DNA of 64,000 nt from Cymodocea nodosa. Its lineage: Eukaryota > Streptophyta > Magnoliopsida > Alismatales > Cymodoceaceae. The notes below the pieces were generated by a model. That model was not told the DNA's origin. It saw only the letters and a program-made list of their open reading frames with translations, and searched no databases. This document shows, one piece after another, positions 47,093-58,596 of the stretch. A program made the position numbers and the translations under genes. The DNA is taken from contig CM072335.1 in the NCBI GenBank assembly GCA_036874045.1, forward strand, positions 16,946,001-17,010,000, written 5' to 3'. Position 1 is the first letter of the stretch, and the number at the start of each line of letters is the position of its first letter.

Positions 47093-49355
47093 AAATTAAG
47101 AAAAACTTTTTCTTGGTACCTAATGTTGTTGAGGACCAAGTTCATTAAACGCATATTTCTTCTTTTTGTTTAAAAATAGTTTAACATTATCATTTATATT
47201 CTTATTAGTTGTAAGTACTATTGATTTATCATTAGCTTCATACTCACATATAGCATTATTGCTTTTGCAATCATTCTTTTTGTTTTTAGATGTAGTATAA
47301 TCAAGACCAAACATATTTTTATCAGATGTTAATTTATTTTGGTCATGCTTATACATTTTTGAAAGTTCATACCAAGATTTTGTACTTGTATTTACACTTT
47401 CCGTACATACAAAATCTTTTTCTGCACAAGAATTTTTTGTTTTATCACATGCAGAATGAGTAATTAGTCTAATACCAGTGTATTGAATTACATGCTCAGG
47501 TTTCTGAATTTTTAGTTTACTATAATTGTCTGAAATTTTAGAAACATTAGAAACTGAATTTCCAAAAACAAGAAACAAGATTTTTAGAAACATTTATAGT
47601 CATGTTAGAAGTACAATTTGACAAATCACATTGATTTATATTATTACTACATGATTCATCCCTTGAAGTACCTACTTCTACATATTTATTACCTTGTTTC
47701 ATAATAAAAGGAATTTTAGTCTTAGATTTACTTGAACTGCAACTAATAAATCCTTTATTGGCTTGAGATTCAGGATATTTAGGATAATCAAATCCTAAGC
47801 CAAATTTATAAGACACCGCAGGGGTACTAGTTAGTTTGTCTAACTTAGTTTGACTTAAATTCCATTTCTCAAATGTAGAATTTAAATCTTGCTCTCTCAG
47901 TTTTAATTTATCTATCTCTAATTCAAGTTCATTTATATTGTTTCTCAACATTTCATTTTCAGATTCTATCTTTAATTTTTCAGCATTTATATTCTGTATT
48001 TGTTCATGCAAGATACATTGATTAAATCTAAATTTTTGCAAATCTCTAGCATGATTGTCATTATCACATTTAAACTTTTCTAAAGTAGTAGACAGGAAAC
48101 AATTTTCTTCTTCCATAATGGATGAAGATTTTCTAATATTCTTATTTTCTAGTTTACATACTTTAAGTTTTTGTAAGAATGCATGATAAGCACATAATAA
48201 TTCATCAAAGTTGAAATCTGAATGACTTTCAAGATTAGATATTACCTCAGATTCATCTACCATGAAGCACACATGAGCAACGTCTTCTAACTCTTGTTCT
48301 CCTTCTGAATGTGAAGATTTTGATGCTGATTCCTCAGATTCAAACTCTTCATACATGTCATCCCAAGTGACCTTCAAAGCCTTTTTCTTGTAAAACTTTT
48401 TCTGAGTTTTCTGAGCCATCTTCTTCTGATTTGTCCTACTTTGCTTTTCATTTTTCCTCATAAGACAATCTGGAGAAAGATGTCCAGGTTTCTTACAGTT
48501 GTAACATACATACTTTCTAGATGAAGAATTCTTGTCATTCAATGATTTTGACGTTGAGGGTTTATCATTTTTGTTCCTTTGCTGTTTCCTAGCTTTCCAT
48601 GCTTTCTTGAATTTCCTAGTCAGCAAAATCAAATCCTAGTTAGAATTAGTAGATATATCAGAATCTGAATTAATTTCGAAGGCTATTTCTTTCTTCATTT
48701 TTAGTTTGTTGTGACTCAATGATTCATTTAATTGAACTTCATAAGCTGTTAAATTTCCTATAAGTTCATTCATAGTAAAAACATTTAAATCTCGTGATTC
48801 CTCAATTGATGTTATTTTCTGAGACCATTTAGAACTTAGGGATCTGAGAATTTTCCACACCAAATCCTTCTGTTCAAAATTCTTTCCTAAACATTTTAAA
48901 GAGTTTATGATATCAAGAGATCTGGAAAACATCTCAGAAATATTTTTGTCTTCATGCATCTTAAAGAGTTCATACTTATGAATCAACATGTTTATTTTTG
49001 TCTCTTTAACTTGAGAAGTACCTTCATGTGAAACTTCTAATGCATGCCATACCTCATAAGTAGATTTATATGCCGACACTTTACTGAACTGTTCATAACT
49101 CAATGCACAGAATAAAATATTTAAGCTCTTAGCATTCAGAGTTTCATTTTCTTTTTCAATAATTGTCCAAGTATTATAAGGGGTAGTTAACGGAGTATAT
49201 GGTTTAGAAATCATGAACCACAACTTATGATCTATACTTTGAAGAAAAACAGTCATCCTATATTTCCAATATTCAAAATGTATTCCATCAAATAAAGGAG
49301 GACAATTAAGATTTTGGCCTTCATATAAAGAAAAATTACCATTTCCAGTAGCCAT
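47093..49355 (-). pseudogene. S2 Copia gag with coiled-coil extension
   Basis: N-terminal Copia gag domain (LNCPPLFDGIHFEYWKYRM), a UBN2-like middle, a CYNCKKPGHLSPDC knuckle near 48466-48510, then a long Glu/Lys/Asn-rich coiled-coil region (about 48150-47850) and a low-complexity tail to the protease. Long coiled-coil Gag extensions are a known Sirevirus feature. A few breaks. Confidence 0.85.
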
Positions 49356-49540
49356 TTTACCTTAGATTTTTCAACCTATTTGATTTTAAACAGTCTAAAA
49401 ACTTTAAAATAATTTGAGTCTTAAATCAAGAAAGTTAAACGTATGCTCAGATATTTATTTCTGTTTAAAAACAAGAAAGGTAGAATAAGCAATGATATTA
49501 AATAAGTTGGTATCTATTTTATATCAAAGATTATTAACAA

Positions 49541-49553
49541 AGCTCTGATACCA
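49541..49553 (-). other. S2 primer-binding site (initiator tRNA-Met)
   Basis: Reverse complement TGGTATCAGAGCT, the standard plant Copia primer site, two bases inside the 5' LTR. Confidence 0.9.
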
Positions 49554-49555
49554 CT

Positions 49556-51172
49556 TGTAGGATCGTATGGCTACACAAGAGGGGGGTGAATTGTGTATTT
49601 TTAATATTTTCTGAAAAATAATTGAAACTTTAAAACTCAAAAACAAGTCGAGATATTGTTTTCATAAAATCATTTTTATTCAAGGTTTCAATTACAATAT
49701 ATAATTCAATTCTCCTCAGAAATTGTAGATGCAATTATATTTCGATACCATGTATCATCTAAAAAATTTCATAACTACAAATAGAGAAAACTAATTTACG
49801 GAATTGAAAACTTTTCTCCCTGTTTAAGATCTTTCTTCTTCTTCTTTTTCTTCTTCAGCAATTCTTCAGTGACGAATATCTTGTCTTTTCATGCTTCACC
49901 GAATTTGCTTTCTTCTGATACTTCAAATCTTCAGTGACGAAAATCTTACCTTTTTATGCTTCACTGAACTTTCTTCCACTTGAGAGATTTTCCCCGAGAA
50001 GAGGTGTTTTTGATCCCTGAAAAAGATTTTTCTTTTGGTGTGCAGGGATGGTTTGATCCTTGAAAATATTTTTCGTTTTGTGTGCAAGGATAAATTGATC
50101 AACGAGAATTCTATGCCTTTTATACTGTATCTTCATTTCATGCATATCCTTCACGTTTAACCACCACTAGTTTTCCACTTCTCCACGTCTTTTCTTTTTC
50201 CTTCATCGAAACACACACGTTCTAACCCACGTTTATATTTCGAATTTTCTTTAATCATCAGTCCTGGATCTCTGAAAAATTTCCTGCAAAATAAATTTTC
50301 TCGTCCAAAAGTTTTTCATCAGTGTAATAAGAAGTCATTACTTTAATGTTAACTAAACGAGTAACACAAGTATATATATATAACTTAACGTTTCTAACTT
50401 AACGAGTTCCTCATGTGCCATTTCACGTGACAAGTACTGTAGCTAACTCAACGAACTATGTCCGTGGTGTTATGATATCTCAACGAACCATCTCCGTTGT
50501 GTTATGATAACTCAACGAACTATTTCCGTTGTGTTATGATATCTCAACGAACCAGTAATAAACAAATGTTTTTATAATAAGAATTTTACCACATGCAAAA
50601 ATAACAACTTAAGTTTATAAAGTTAACCTAACGTGTTGCCTTAGTGTTCAATATAGCAACTCAACACGTTTAATTATGTTAACTTAACGAGTTAAACATG
50701 TACACCTCACGTGATACAATACAATATTCGTAACTTATAATTTCACCACGTGTATAACACTAACTTAACGAGTTCGTCTCTTCTTTTACTCACTAACTTA
50801 ACGAGTTATCACGTGACCTATTTTAACCTTTAAGCCTCTAACTTAACGAGTTCTCACGTGACCTCTATACAAACAAAACTCTAACTTAACGAGTTGTCTA
50901 AACGAGCACTGTTCATGATACAGAAGATATAACATTAAAACATATCATGATTTTCAATAAAAACACACGTTAACTTAACGTTTAGCTAAATGAGAAATTA
51001 ATGCAATGAAACGACTAGATATTACCTTCAGATCCAATATAGACAAGTATTTATATCAGTAAGCTTTTTCTGTATTAATTGATGATTTTAATTTCTTTTC
51101 ACAAGCAATAGTAATTGAGCAAATATGATTATTTTCATTCAGCACACATCATCAAAACAAAAATACTCAATA
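49556..51172 (-). repeat. S2 5' LTR
   Basis: 1617 bases, paired with 38007-39619. TATA-like GTATAAAAGGC at 50115-50125 (minus) with the U3 motif array upstream at 50390-50910. Confidence 0.9.
50115..50125 (-). promoter_or_regulatory. TATA box in S2 5' LTR
   Basis: Reverse complement GTATAAAAGGC, identical in both S2 LTRs. Likely core promoter of the element; transcription would start about 30 bases beyond it. Confidence 0.65.
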
Positions 51173-51177
51173 ATTGA

Positions 51178-53290
51178 GCTGAGCATCGTTGAGGGTTTTG
51201 CTAGCATAACAAATTACATATGGAAGCTTATCAATCTTTTGTCCCAATACAGCCCCTACTGCAAAATCAGAAGCATCACACATAACCTCAAAAGGATATG
51301 CCCAATTAGGAGATTGGATAATAGGGGATGATATAAGCTGATTCTTAATCTTATAAAATGCTTCCTTGCACTCTTGGTTGAACAAAAATGGGACATCTTT
51401 TAACAAGTTCGTTAAGGGTCTAGCTATCTTGCTAAAATCCTTAATGAACCTCTTGTAAAATCCAGCATGGCCTAGAAAGGATCTTATATCTTTAACTGTT
51501 TTAGGCTCAGGTAGATTGGCAATTAATTCCACTTTTGCCTTATCCACTTTCAATCCTTTCTTAGAGATCACGTGTCCCAACACAATTCCACTTTAGACCA
51601 TGAAATGACACTTTTCCCAATTTAAGACCAACTTCTTCAATTTGCATCTTTCTAGCACTGATCTTAAATTCTTCAAACATTCATCTTATGAAGATCCACA
51701 AATAGAAAAATCATCCATGAAAATCTTAAGACAACTCTCAGTCATTTCATTAAAAATGGCCATCATGCACCTTTGGAAAGTTGCTAGTGCATTACAAAGT
51801 CCAAAAGGCATTTGCCTATATGCAAACATTCCAAAAGGGCATGTGAAGGTTGTCTTCTCTTGGTCTTCAGGTGCCACAGCAATTTGATTATAACACGAGT
51901 ATCCATCAAGAAAGCAATAATATTCTTGCCCTACTAATCTTTCTAACATTTGATTAATAAAGGGCAATGGAAAATGATCCTTCCTGGTGGCAGCATTGAG
52001 CTTCCTATAATCAATACACACACGCCAACCAGTTTGCTTCCTCACAGGGATGAGCTTGTTCTTATCATATGCTTCTACCATCACTCCAGATTTCTTAGGG
52101 ACAACCTAAATAGGACTGACCCAAGTATTATCAGAGATTGGGTAGATGATATCATTATCCAAAAGTTTAATTATTTCTTTTTTAACTACCTCTTGTATGT
52201 TAGGGTTTAATATCCTTTGAAACTCACGAGAGGGCACAACATTATCTTCCAAATAAATTCTATGTTGACAAATAGTAGGACTTATACCTTTGATATCTGC
52301 CATAGTCCAACCAAAGGCTTCTTTAAATTCCCTTAGCAAATCTAACAAACTCAGCTTTTATTCTCTAGACAAGTCATTTGCAATAATCACTCCTAAAAAT
52401 CCATATTTCAAATTGTCAGGTAAAGGTTTCAACTCTATGGAAGGAGCCTCTAAAGTTGGGAGCTCATGTGGAGTATTGGTGGGGAGTTCCCAAACTTGGC
52501 TCTCCTCATCCTCTCCTCCAATGAACTCAACTTCATCGTCTTCACATCTCAATCCAAAGTTTGATTCATTTAAAATATTTAGCATCTTTACCTGCACAAT
52601 CTCATCCATTCCATCCTCTTCATCTTCAAAAAATTGGAGCATTTGTGCGCTCACTTCATCATCTTTATGCTCCTCAATTATTCCTCCTTTAGGATGGAAA
52701 ACATTCAACTCAATTCTCTTATCTCCATAGGTTAACCTCATGACACCTGACTTACAATTAATCACTGCCTCAGCAATAGCCAATAATGGTCTACCTAAAA
52801 TAAGAGGAATAAAATCAGACTTATGTAGAGAATTACAGGTTTCTAAAACTAAAAAATCTACAAGGTAAATACAATCTCTAATCCTAATTAAGACATCCTC
52901 GATCTTCCCTCGAGGGTATCTTAAAGACCTATCAGCTAATTGTACAATGGTTTTGGTGCTTACCAGGCCCTCTAATCCTAGGGATTCAAAAACACTACTA
53001 GGCATGACATTAATTCCAGCTCCCAAATCTATGAGAGCATTATCTAATGTTTTATCCCCAATAATACAAGAAATCAAAGGAGTACCTGGATCATCTAACT
53101 TAAAAGGAAGGTGGTTGGTAAAAGGAGAACTAGCTTTTTGAGCCAAAAATGCTCTCTTAATGACTTTCCTGGTTCTCTTCTTAGTGCACTACCCTTTAAG
53201 AAATTTAGCACAGTGAGGCATTTGTTTTAATAAATCTAGGAGAGGTATATTAACTTGCACTTGTTTAAAAATTCTTTCAATATCTTCATC
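51178..53290 (-). pseudogene. B protease, RT and proximal RNase H
   Basis: Protease has LIDLGAGINVMPSSVF near 53000-53045 and LGRPLLAIAEAVINCKSG. RT has GWRVCIDYRKLNAATRKDHF, QEYYCFLDGYSCYNQIAVAP, QMPFGLCNA and IFMDDFSI near 51700-51720, then FLGHAGFYKRFIKDFS. RNase H begins ASDFAVGAVLGQ and is interrupted by S2 at 51173-51177 (attga, right target copy). A handful of breaks. Confidence 0.85.
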
Positions 53291-54085
53291 TTTTATATTT
53301 TCATTTAATTTTAACCTATTAGGATAAGGTGCTAAAGCTATGGGTTGAGTAGGTTCTAAATGATTTTCTTTAGATTCTAAATCTACTCCCTCTCCATCTA
53401 AGTTACTATGTTGATTTTCAATATTTTCATTTTCCTTATTTTCTTCTTCTTGTCTAATTATTTCATTTTCTTCTCTTATGGGTGGGGTCTTATGAGTGAC
53501 ATTACCTAATCTAAGTGTTACATAAGCATCTACTAAGTCACTTTCTTCACTTAAATTTTTCCCACTATTTTCATTATTTTCTTCAATTGTTACAAAATTT
53601 TCTAAATTATCCTCTCATTCTCTTTCTATATTAATTTGAAATTGGTGCTCTAACTCTTCACTAGGTTGGGTTGAAGACTCCTCTAATCCTATAGATGGAT
53701 TTATCTCATAACCTCCTTCTTCTACCATCCTAGCTAGATCTTCAATTTGTTTTCCTAAGGCTTGCACCTCACTCATAATTCTAAATTCTTTTTCCTCAAT
53801 TGGTTGTTCATAAATAGTTGGTTGAGTATTATAATTTTGACATTCATTTTCTTCATGATAGTAATTAATTGAATTAATGGCTTTTACTATTTCATCTTCA
53901 GGGTTTTGTAAACATTCTTCTTCATTATGTCCTAACATTAAATATTTATTACATTGTTTAACAATTTCTGATGGTTGAGGTGGATAATAATAAAAAATGC
54001 AATTGGTTGTGGTATGCCCCCTTACACGACATAAGTCACAATAAAGAGAACATTCATCTCCAAAGGCATAGAAATTATTTTCCAT
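53291..54085 (-). pseudogene. B first ORF: zinc-knuckle and coiled-coil N-terminus of pol
   Basis: Starts MENNFYAFGDEC about 90 bases after the primer site. It has an intact-looking CDLCRVRGHTTTNC knuckle (CX2CX4HX4C), a second looser one (CNKYLMLGHNEEEC), a helix with VQALGKQIEDLARMVEEG, and acidic Asn/Glu-rich sequence to an APYPNRLK-type motif ahead of protease. No capsid domain. The same layout as the A-family first ORF, though the sequences are distant. Few breaks. Confidence 0.75.
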
Positions 54086-54175
54086 AATTATCTCCTTTGA
54101 AGATACACAACCAAAACACTTAAAAGGCTCAAGTCTAATCTAAAAAATTAAAACCTAGATTATACCGTGCCAAGT

Positions 54176-54192
54176 CCCTAGCAACGGCGCCA
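54176..54192 (-). other. B primer-binding site (tRNA-Asp type)
   Basis: Reverse complement TGGCGCCGTTGCTAGGG, a few bases inside the LTR end at 54199. Confidence 0.8.
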
Positions 54193-54198
54193 AAAACT

Positions 54199-55828
54199 TG
54201 TTTGGATTTTTTTTAGAAGTTTTAAATTTAATAACCGCAAGTGCACGGCGTCCAATGAAGTACGTTAGCAAGTACGGGTCGAACCATAGAGAAATGGGGA
54301 TAATCTAGGATTCTAATTACAAGAATATGGTAAGCAAATACTTTCCAAATATAGATTAGACTACAAAAAAGGTAAGTCCACGAATTTTTAATTTATCGAC
54401 CAATCAACAGATTAGACTAAAAATTTAATCACAATCAGATCTGTTAATGTGGACTTCAAATAAAACTTTTCACACTTAAAAACGCACGAATGATATGACT
54501 GAAAATTCGGGGATTGAAAATGATGCATAAAATTGGAAACTTCTGTGCGTTAACAATAGTATCTTAAAAACCTTATAAATCCCGAATCACTCAACCAAAA
54601 ATTACAAAATCAAATGCGTTGCAAAATAGATAGAATGTAGATATTAATGAAATATTTATTCAAATTTTTATGTGATCTGAGTTGTGAGAAAAACACGTTA
54701 CAATCATGACAAAAGAGTCTCAGACCAAATTTTGTGCTCGATAGAGTTATAGCTTTAAAATGACAACAAATCTTCTTGGATTGCTATGAAATTTAGAGAA
54801 TCACAAAAGACTTATAATAGCACGATTAAGATTTTTTTCAGAATTTTCAGTTAAACAGAATCGCTCCAGAATGCATATGAACTCTCGGAATAAAAACAGA
54901 TCAACAAAACTACAAATTTGCAAACAACATGCACAACCTTCAACGAATTCTATGTTGTTTCATGCATAACAGAATGTAATATCTGGATTTCAACATCAAC
55001 AAACAACAATATATGAATATATATCAATAATAGCACCTGTTTTTATGATTTTCAGATGAAAAGAACAAAGATTCACGGATTCAAAAAGGAACAAACAAAC
55101 AACAACGAATCTGTTTTCTACTTTTACCCTATTACAATGAAAACTAAGAACATAAATAACTACCTACGTGAAACATGATAAAAAGTGATACATCTGAAGC
55201 CAAGGAAGAGGGGAAAGGGGAGAAACAATTTGTGGAACCTCACAAATGAAGAAGAGAACCCTTGTAGTGGTGGACGTCCCTCCTCCAAGATGTGGGATGA
55301 AGGCTTTCACGTTGGAGATGACTTGTGGAATGAAGATGATGAGATCCGAGTTGAAGAGATGTGGTGGAATGATCGACGTTCTCCTTCCTTGCTTCAAGAC
55401 ATGGAGCTCCAAGAGGAGGTGATGATTGGTGGTGTTGGAGGTGGAAAACAAAAACTCCAAGAGCCCAAAACCTAGACGTGCATCACTCTCTTTTATATAG
55501 AGGGTTTCCAAGTTTGGAGATCCATCTTTGATTCAAGGATTGGGATTAAATCCCACTTGATTTTCTTTCTCCAATCTTCAATTTCCATGATCTTCTATTG
55601 AATTATAAACTTTTCACAACAATAAATACATCAAAATATCAAGTCATCCATAAAATTCATAAATGATGCATGTTTGAAATAATTTCCTACTTTTAACTGT
55701 ATAAAATGAGGATTGGTTCTTATTGGTTAAATAATGAAATAAATGCATAATATGACTTTAATAAATCTCATGTAAATCTATTTAACCAATAAGATCCTAT
55801 AAAAATATGCAACATTTTAATCCAAACA
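54199..55828 (-). repeat. B 5' LTR
   Basis: 1630 bases with TGTTTGGAT/ATCCAAACA ends. It carries the GCAAGTGCACGGCGTCC and GCAAGTACGGGTCGAAC Athila-type end block (54237-54290) and a TATA-like CTATATAAAAG at 55490-55500 (minus). No partner LTR in the window. The 55185-55475 stretch is open on both strands but shows no recognisable protein. Confidence 0.85.
55490..55500 (-). promoter_or_regulatory. TATA box in B LTR
   Basis: Reverse complement CTATATAAAAG, about 330 bases inside the LTR from its outer end. Confidence 0.55.
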
Positions 55829-56877
55829 TTTCTCCAAGATAAATTTGGGTGATTTCTCCAATTAGGATTATAAGAATTTCCAAAGTTATCTTTTTGGTTT
55901 TTAGCATAAATAATATCTAGATCATTAATGTTTGCATTCTTTTCTGCTAGCTTTTGATTTAATGATAACTCTTTTATTTTCTTTGTTAATTCAGTTAATT
56001 TCACTTCAAGCATAGTACTTGAATCTATTTCATGCATTCCTCTTGGTAATATTCTTTTATCTACAATAACTTCAACCGAGTTTTCCCACTGTGCAGTTCT
56101 TTTTGCAAAGTTTTCTAAATATGCCCATTCTTCTTCACTACATAGTTTTAGAAATTCATTTTGACAAGTAGATTCTAATAAAGATTTCGTTGAAACATCT
56201 ATGCCTTCATAAATTATACCTATTAATTGTACTTTACTCATTGCATAATGTGGACATTGAGTCAATAAATCTTTAAATCTTTCAAAATATTTCTAGAATG
56301 ATTCACCCTGTTTTTGGCTACACATTAATATTTCTTTTTTCTTTTTAATCGTTTGATGTGTTGGATAATATTTTTCCAGAAAAACAAAGCAAAATTCAGT
56401 CCATGCAGAAATTGAATCAAGCGACAGAGTATATAACCATCTCTTAGTTGTGTCTTCTAAAGCAAAAGGGATATATCTAAGTTTAATAGCATCTATACTC
56501 ATGTTCGGCATTTTCATCATTTGACAAACTTCGTTAAATTCTCTAAGGAAATAATAGGCATCCTCTCTTTCTAATCCATGAAAATGTGGCAATTGACTAA
56601 TATAATTAGATTTCAGTTCAAACCTATCTCTCTCAAAGTTTGGCAATCGAATACATGAAGGTTCATCAACTAATTCAGGATACAAAATTTCTCCTAATGG
56701 TTTTTCTACTAGAGTAGCCATCTCTACGTTCTCTTTTAAAGAAAGGTTAGCTACACCCCAAAGGATTTCGTTAAAGTCCAATTCAGAAAATGTTTCAATA
56801 CGCCTCTATGTTGAATATTCCTAGGTAGGTGTTCTTACTAATCGTTTAGTGTTAGGAGAACGAGTCCATGTGCACAT
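55829..56877 (-). pseudogene. C gag, C-terminus removed by B
   Basis: Close to A2 gag: GEILYPELVDEPSCIRLPNF, SQLPHFHGLEREDAYYFL, RYIPFALEDTTKRWLY, FLEKYYPTHQT, CPHYAMSKVQLIGIIYEGID, and NPNWRNHPNLSWRN at the B boundary. Few breaks. Confidence 0.85.
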
Positions 56878-56910
56878 AAATAAAATAGCAGACAATTAAT
56901 TACATACTAG

Positions 56911-57130
56911 TCTGAAGCTTTCCATTTAGTAAATATTTGTTGACAGATGAAGTCGAATCAGTTGCTTCTCCTTCCAGTTCCCCCAACACATTCTTCTTTC
57001 TTTTAAAAGTGTTGGTAACTCGTAAATAACATTCTGTTTTATATATATAATGCACATCCATAAAGTAAATAAATCTCGTGTTTAAGAACATGTCTTGCAA
57101 TGTGCAGTGTGGTTCCTATTTTTATGGGTA
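56911..57130 (-). other. C leader exon, unspliced
   Basis: Ends AAGCTTCAGACTA followed by GTATGTAATTAATT, the same donor and intron start as A2. Open for about 60 codons through LGELEGEATDSTSSVNKYLL to the donor. Confidence 0.7.
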
Positions 57131-57870
57131 TGTGTACTACTACTAATTTCAAATTTTGGTAACCGCTAAGTCGACGAAGTTTCGTTTGTGGTTAAAAGAA
57201 TAACCGTTCTGCTTAATCTGCGAACTAACCTCATTGAGTTACAGATAACTCAACGGAACAATGTCGATTACTATTACTAACTCCACGGACTAACTTCGTT
57301 GAGTTACAGATAACTCAACGGAGTGACCTTATATTATATTACTGACCTCGTGGAGTTAAGTTTAACTCAACGAACTTACTTCGTTGAGTTAACACTTAGC
57401 AACCTCTAAGTATACTCCTCGTAAGTAACTCTATTTTTTTTTTCTTTTTTCTTTTTCTTGCACTCTGCTAACTGAAATAAAGTTAAATACATGTCATTTA
57501 TGCATCATTCTAATCAAAATTCATTTAAATCTAAACATTATATAAATATTTAACTTGCAGTTCATTTCATGTTATGTACAATTTACATTTTACCTTGCAG
57601 CATGCAAATATTTTCAAGCATCTATTATTTAATCCTGTCATTCAGCAAATTGTAAATCTGTTAAACATTCATGCATAATGTTCCATAAATTATATAACAT
57701 TCAATATAGTTCATCCATTTCATCATTCTAAACACGTATGAAAAATATATCTGAAAAACATATATTCATTCATATGAATCAATTACAGTATAATCAAATC
57801 AGATATTTTTCATACAAATATATGCAAGTACAAGTAGACAAACTATACAATTAGCCTCTATTCTTAAGTT
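57131..57870 (-). other. C env-leader spacer with palindromic array
   Basis: Palindromic units at 57165-57395 (AACTCAACGGAGTG, GTTGAGTTACAGATAACTCA and similar), then AT-rich sequence matching A2 and A3. Confidence 0.75.
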
Positions 57871-58596
57871 CATCTACTTCCTTCTAAAGTTTTTCTAATT
57901 ACTGCTTTAATTGGTTTATCCTCTCTACAGCTCCAATAATGCCTTTAGAAGGTTCAGCAATCTCTGTAGCTATAAAATTTTTGTACTCTTTCACTGAAAT
58001 GGTTCTTGATCTAATCCTTTTTGATGCCCATTTAGTGAAATTGATACAATCCACCATCAGCAATAGAATCAAATCTCTATAAAACAATTTCTTCTTCACT
58101 ATTCTTAGCTTGGAGATAAAAACTGCAGACCAATTTATTTGAATTCTATTTACAACTGCATATGTGGCCCATTTGATAAATTGACTCAGTTCTATGTCAT
58201 GGCCTTGTCGTTGATAGACATTCTTAATCAAAATGTTAGCTATCATGTGTGTTTTATCATTTAAATGCTTCAGTCTATTTAATAATGGCACACCAAGATT
58301 GATAGCTAAACTGTCCTTGATTTCCTACTCTATCCATTCAACGGTAGTTGTGCTTTCCAAAATTTCCTTTCCTTCATTCTTTAATCCAAAAATGTTGTGG
58401 AGAAGCTCAGGTGTTATCTGTACATCAACTTCCTCCATGTTGGAAAGTAATTGTACTCCTCTTAAATTTGCATAAAAGTAGGGCACTAGATTCTCATATA
58501 CTGCATGCCCTCTTTCTTGAGAAATAAACTTCAATAGACCATGGAATTCAAATAATTCTTTGATTTCTTGCATTACATCCCAATATAATTCTTTGA
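57871..58596 (-). pseudogene. C env-like ORF, C-terminal domain only
   Basis: IKELFEFHGLLKFISQE, VPYFYANLRG, VDVQITPELLHNIFGLKNE, RLKHLNDKTHMIANILIK, INWSAVFISKLRIVKKKLFY and RTISVKEYKNF. The N-terminal part is missing at the S3 junction. A few breaks. Confidence 0.75.

Larger units (their letters stand above)
38007..51172 (-). mobile_element. S2: full-length Sirevirus-like Copia element
   Basis: 13.2 kb with two LTRs (38007-39619 and 49556-51172), an initiator-tRNA-Met primer site, gag, protease, integrase, RT, RNase H, a 1.6 kb spacer, an env-like ORF and polypurine tracts. It is flanked by the 5-bp duplication attga (38002-38006 and 51173-51177) inside B RNase H. By eye the LTRs differ by about 15 substitutions in the first 750 bases, about 2%. 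At a commonly used plant rate of 1.3e-8 per site per year that is under a million years. It looks structurally whole, with fewer than about ten breaks in its ORFs. Confidence 0.9.
33806..55828 (-). mobile_element. B: second Athila-like family with permuted gag, split by S2
   Basis: On the minus strand: LTR (54199-55828), primer site, zinc-knuckle ORF, protease, RT, RNase H (interrupted by S2 at 38007-51172), integrase, a mini-exon-like segment, gag, a small basic ORF and a G-run, with no 3' LTR. It is inserted in the gag of C; 55829-55833 (tttct) would be its right target copy. No env-like ORF is present between integrase and gag. A handful of breaks over about 8.9 kb. Confidence 0.8.
55829..58596 (-). 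mobile_element. C: A-family fragment (env-like end, leader exon, gag)
   Basis: Colinear with A2 21320-24100 on the minus strand. Gag is cut at 55829 by the B LTR. The env-like ORF is cut at about 58596, where S3 begins in mid-element. Retains the leader exon donor and the gag-bearing intron, unlike A3. A few breaks. Confidence 0.8.

Noticed and set aside
55185-55475. Plus-strand ORF rich in Trp, Glu and Gly as a host gene
   Set aside because: It lies inside the B LTR, antisense and next to the TATA-like box, and has no recognisable domain.
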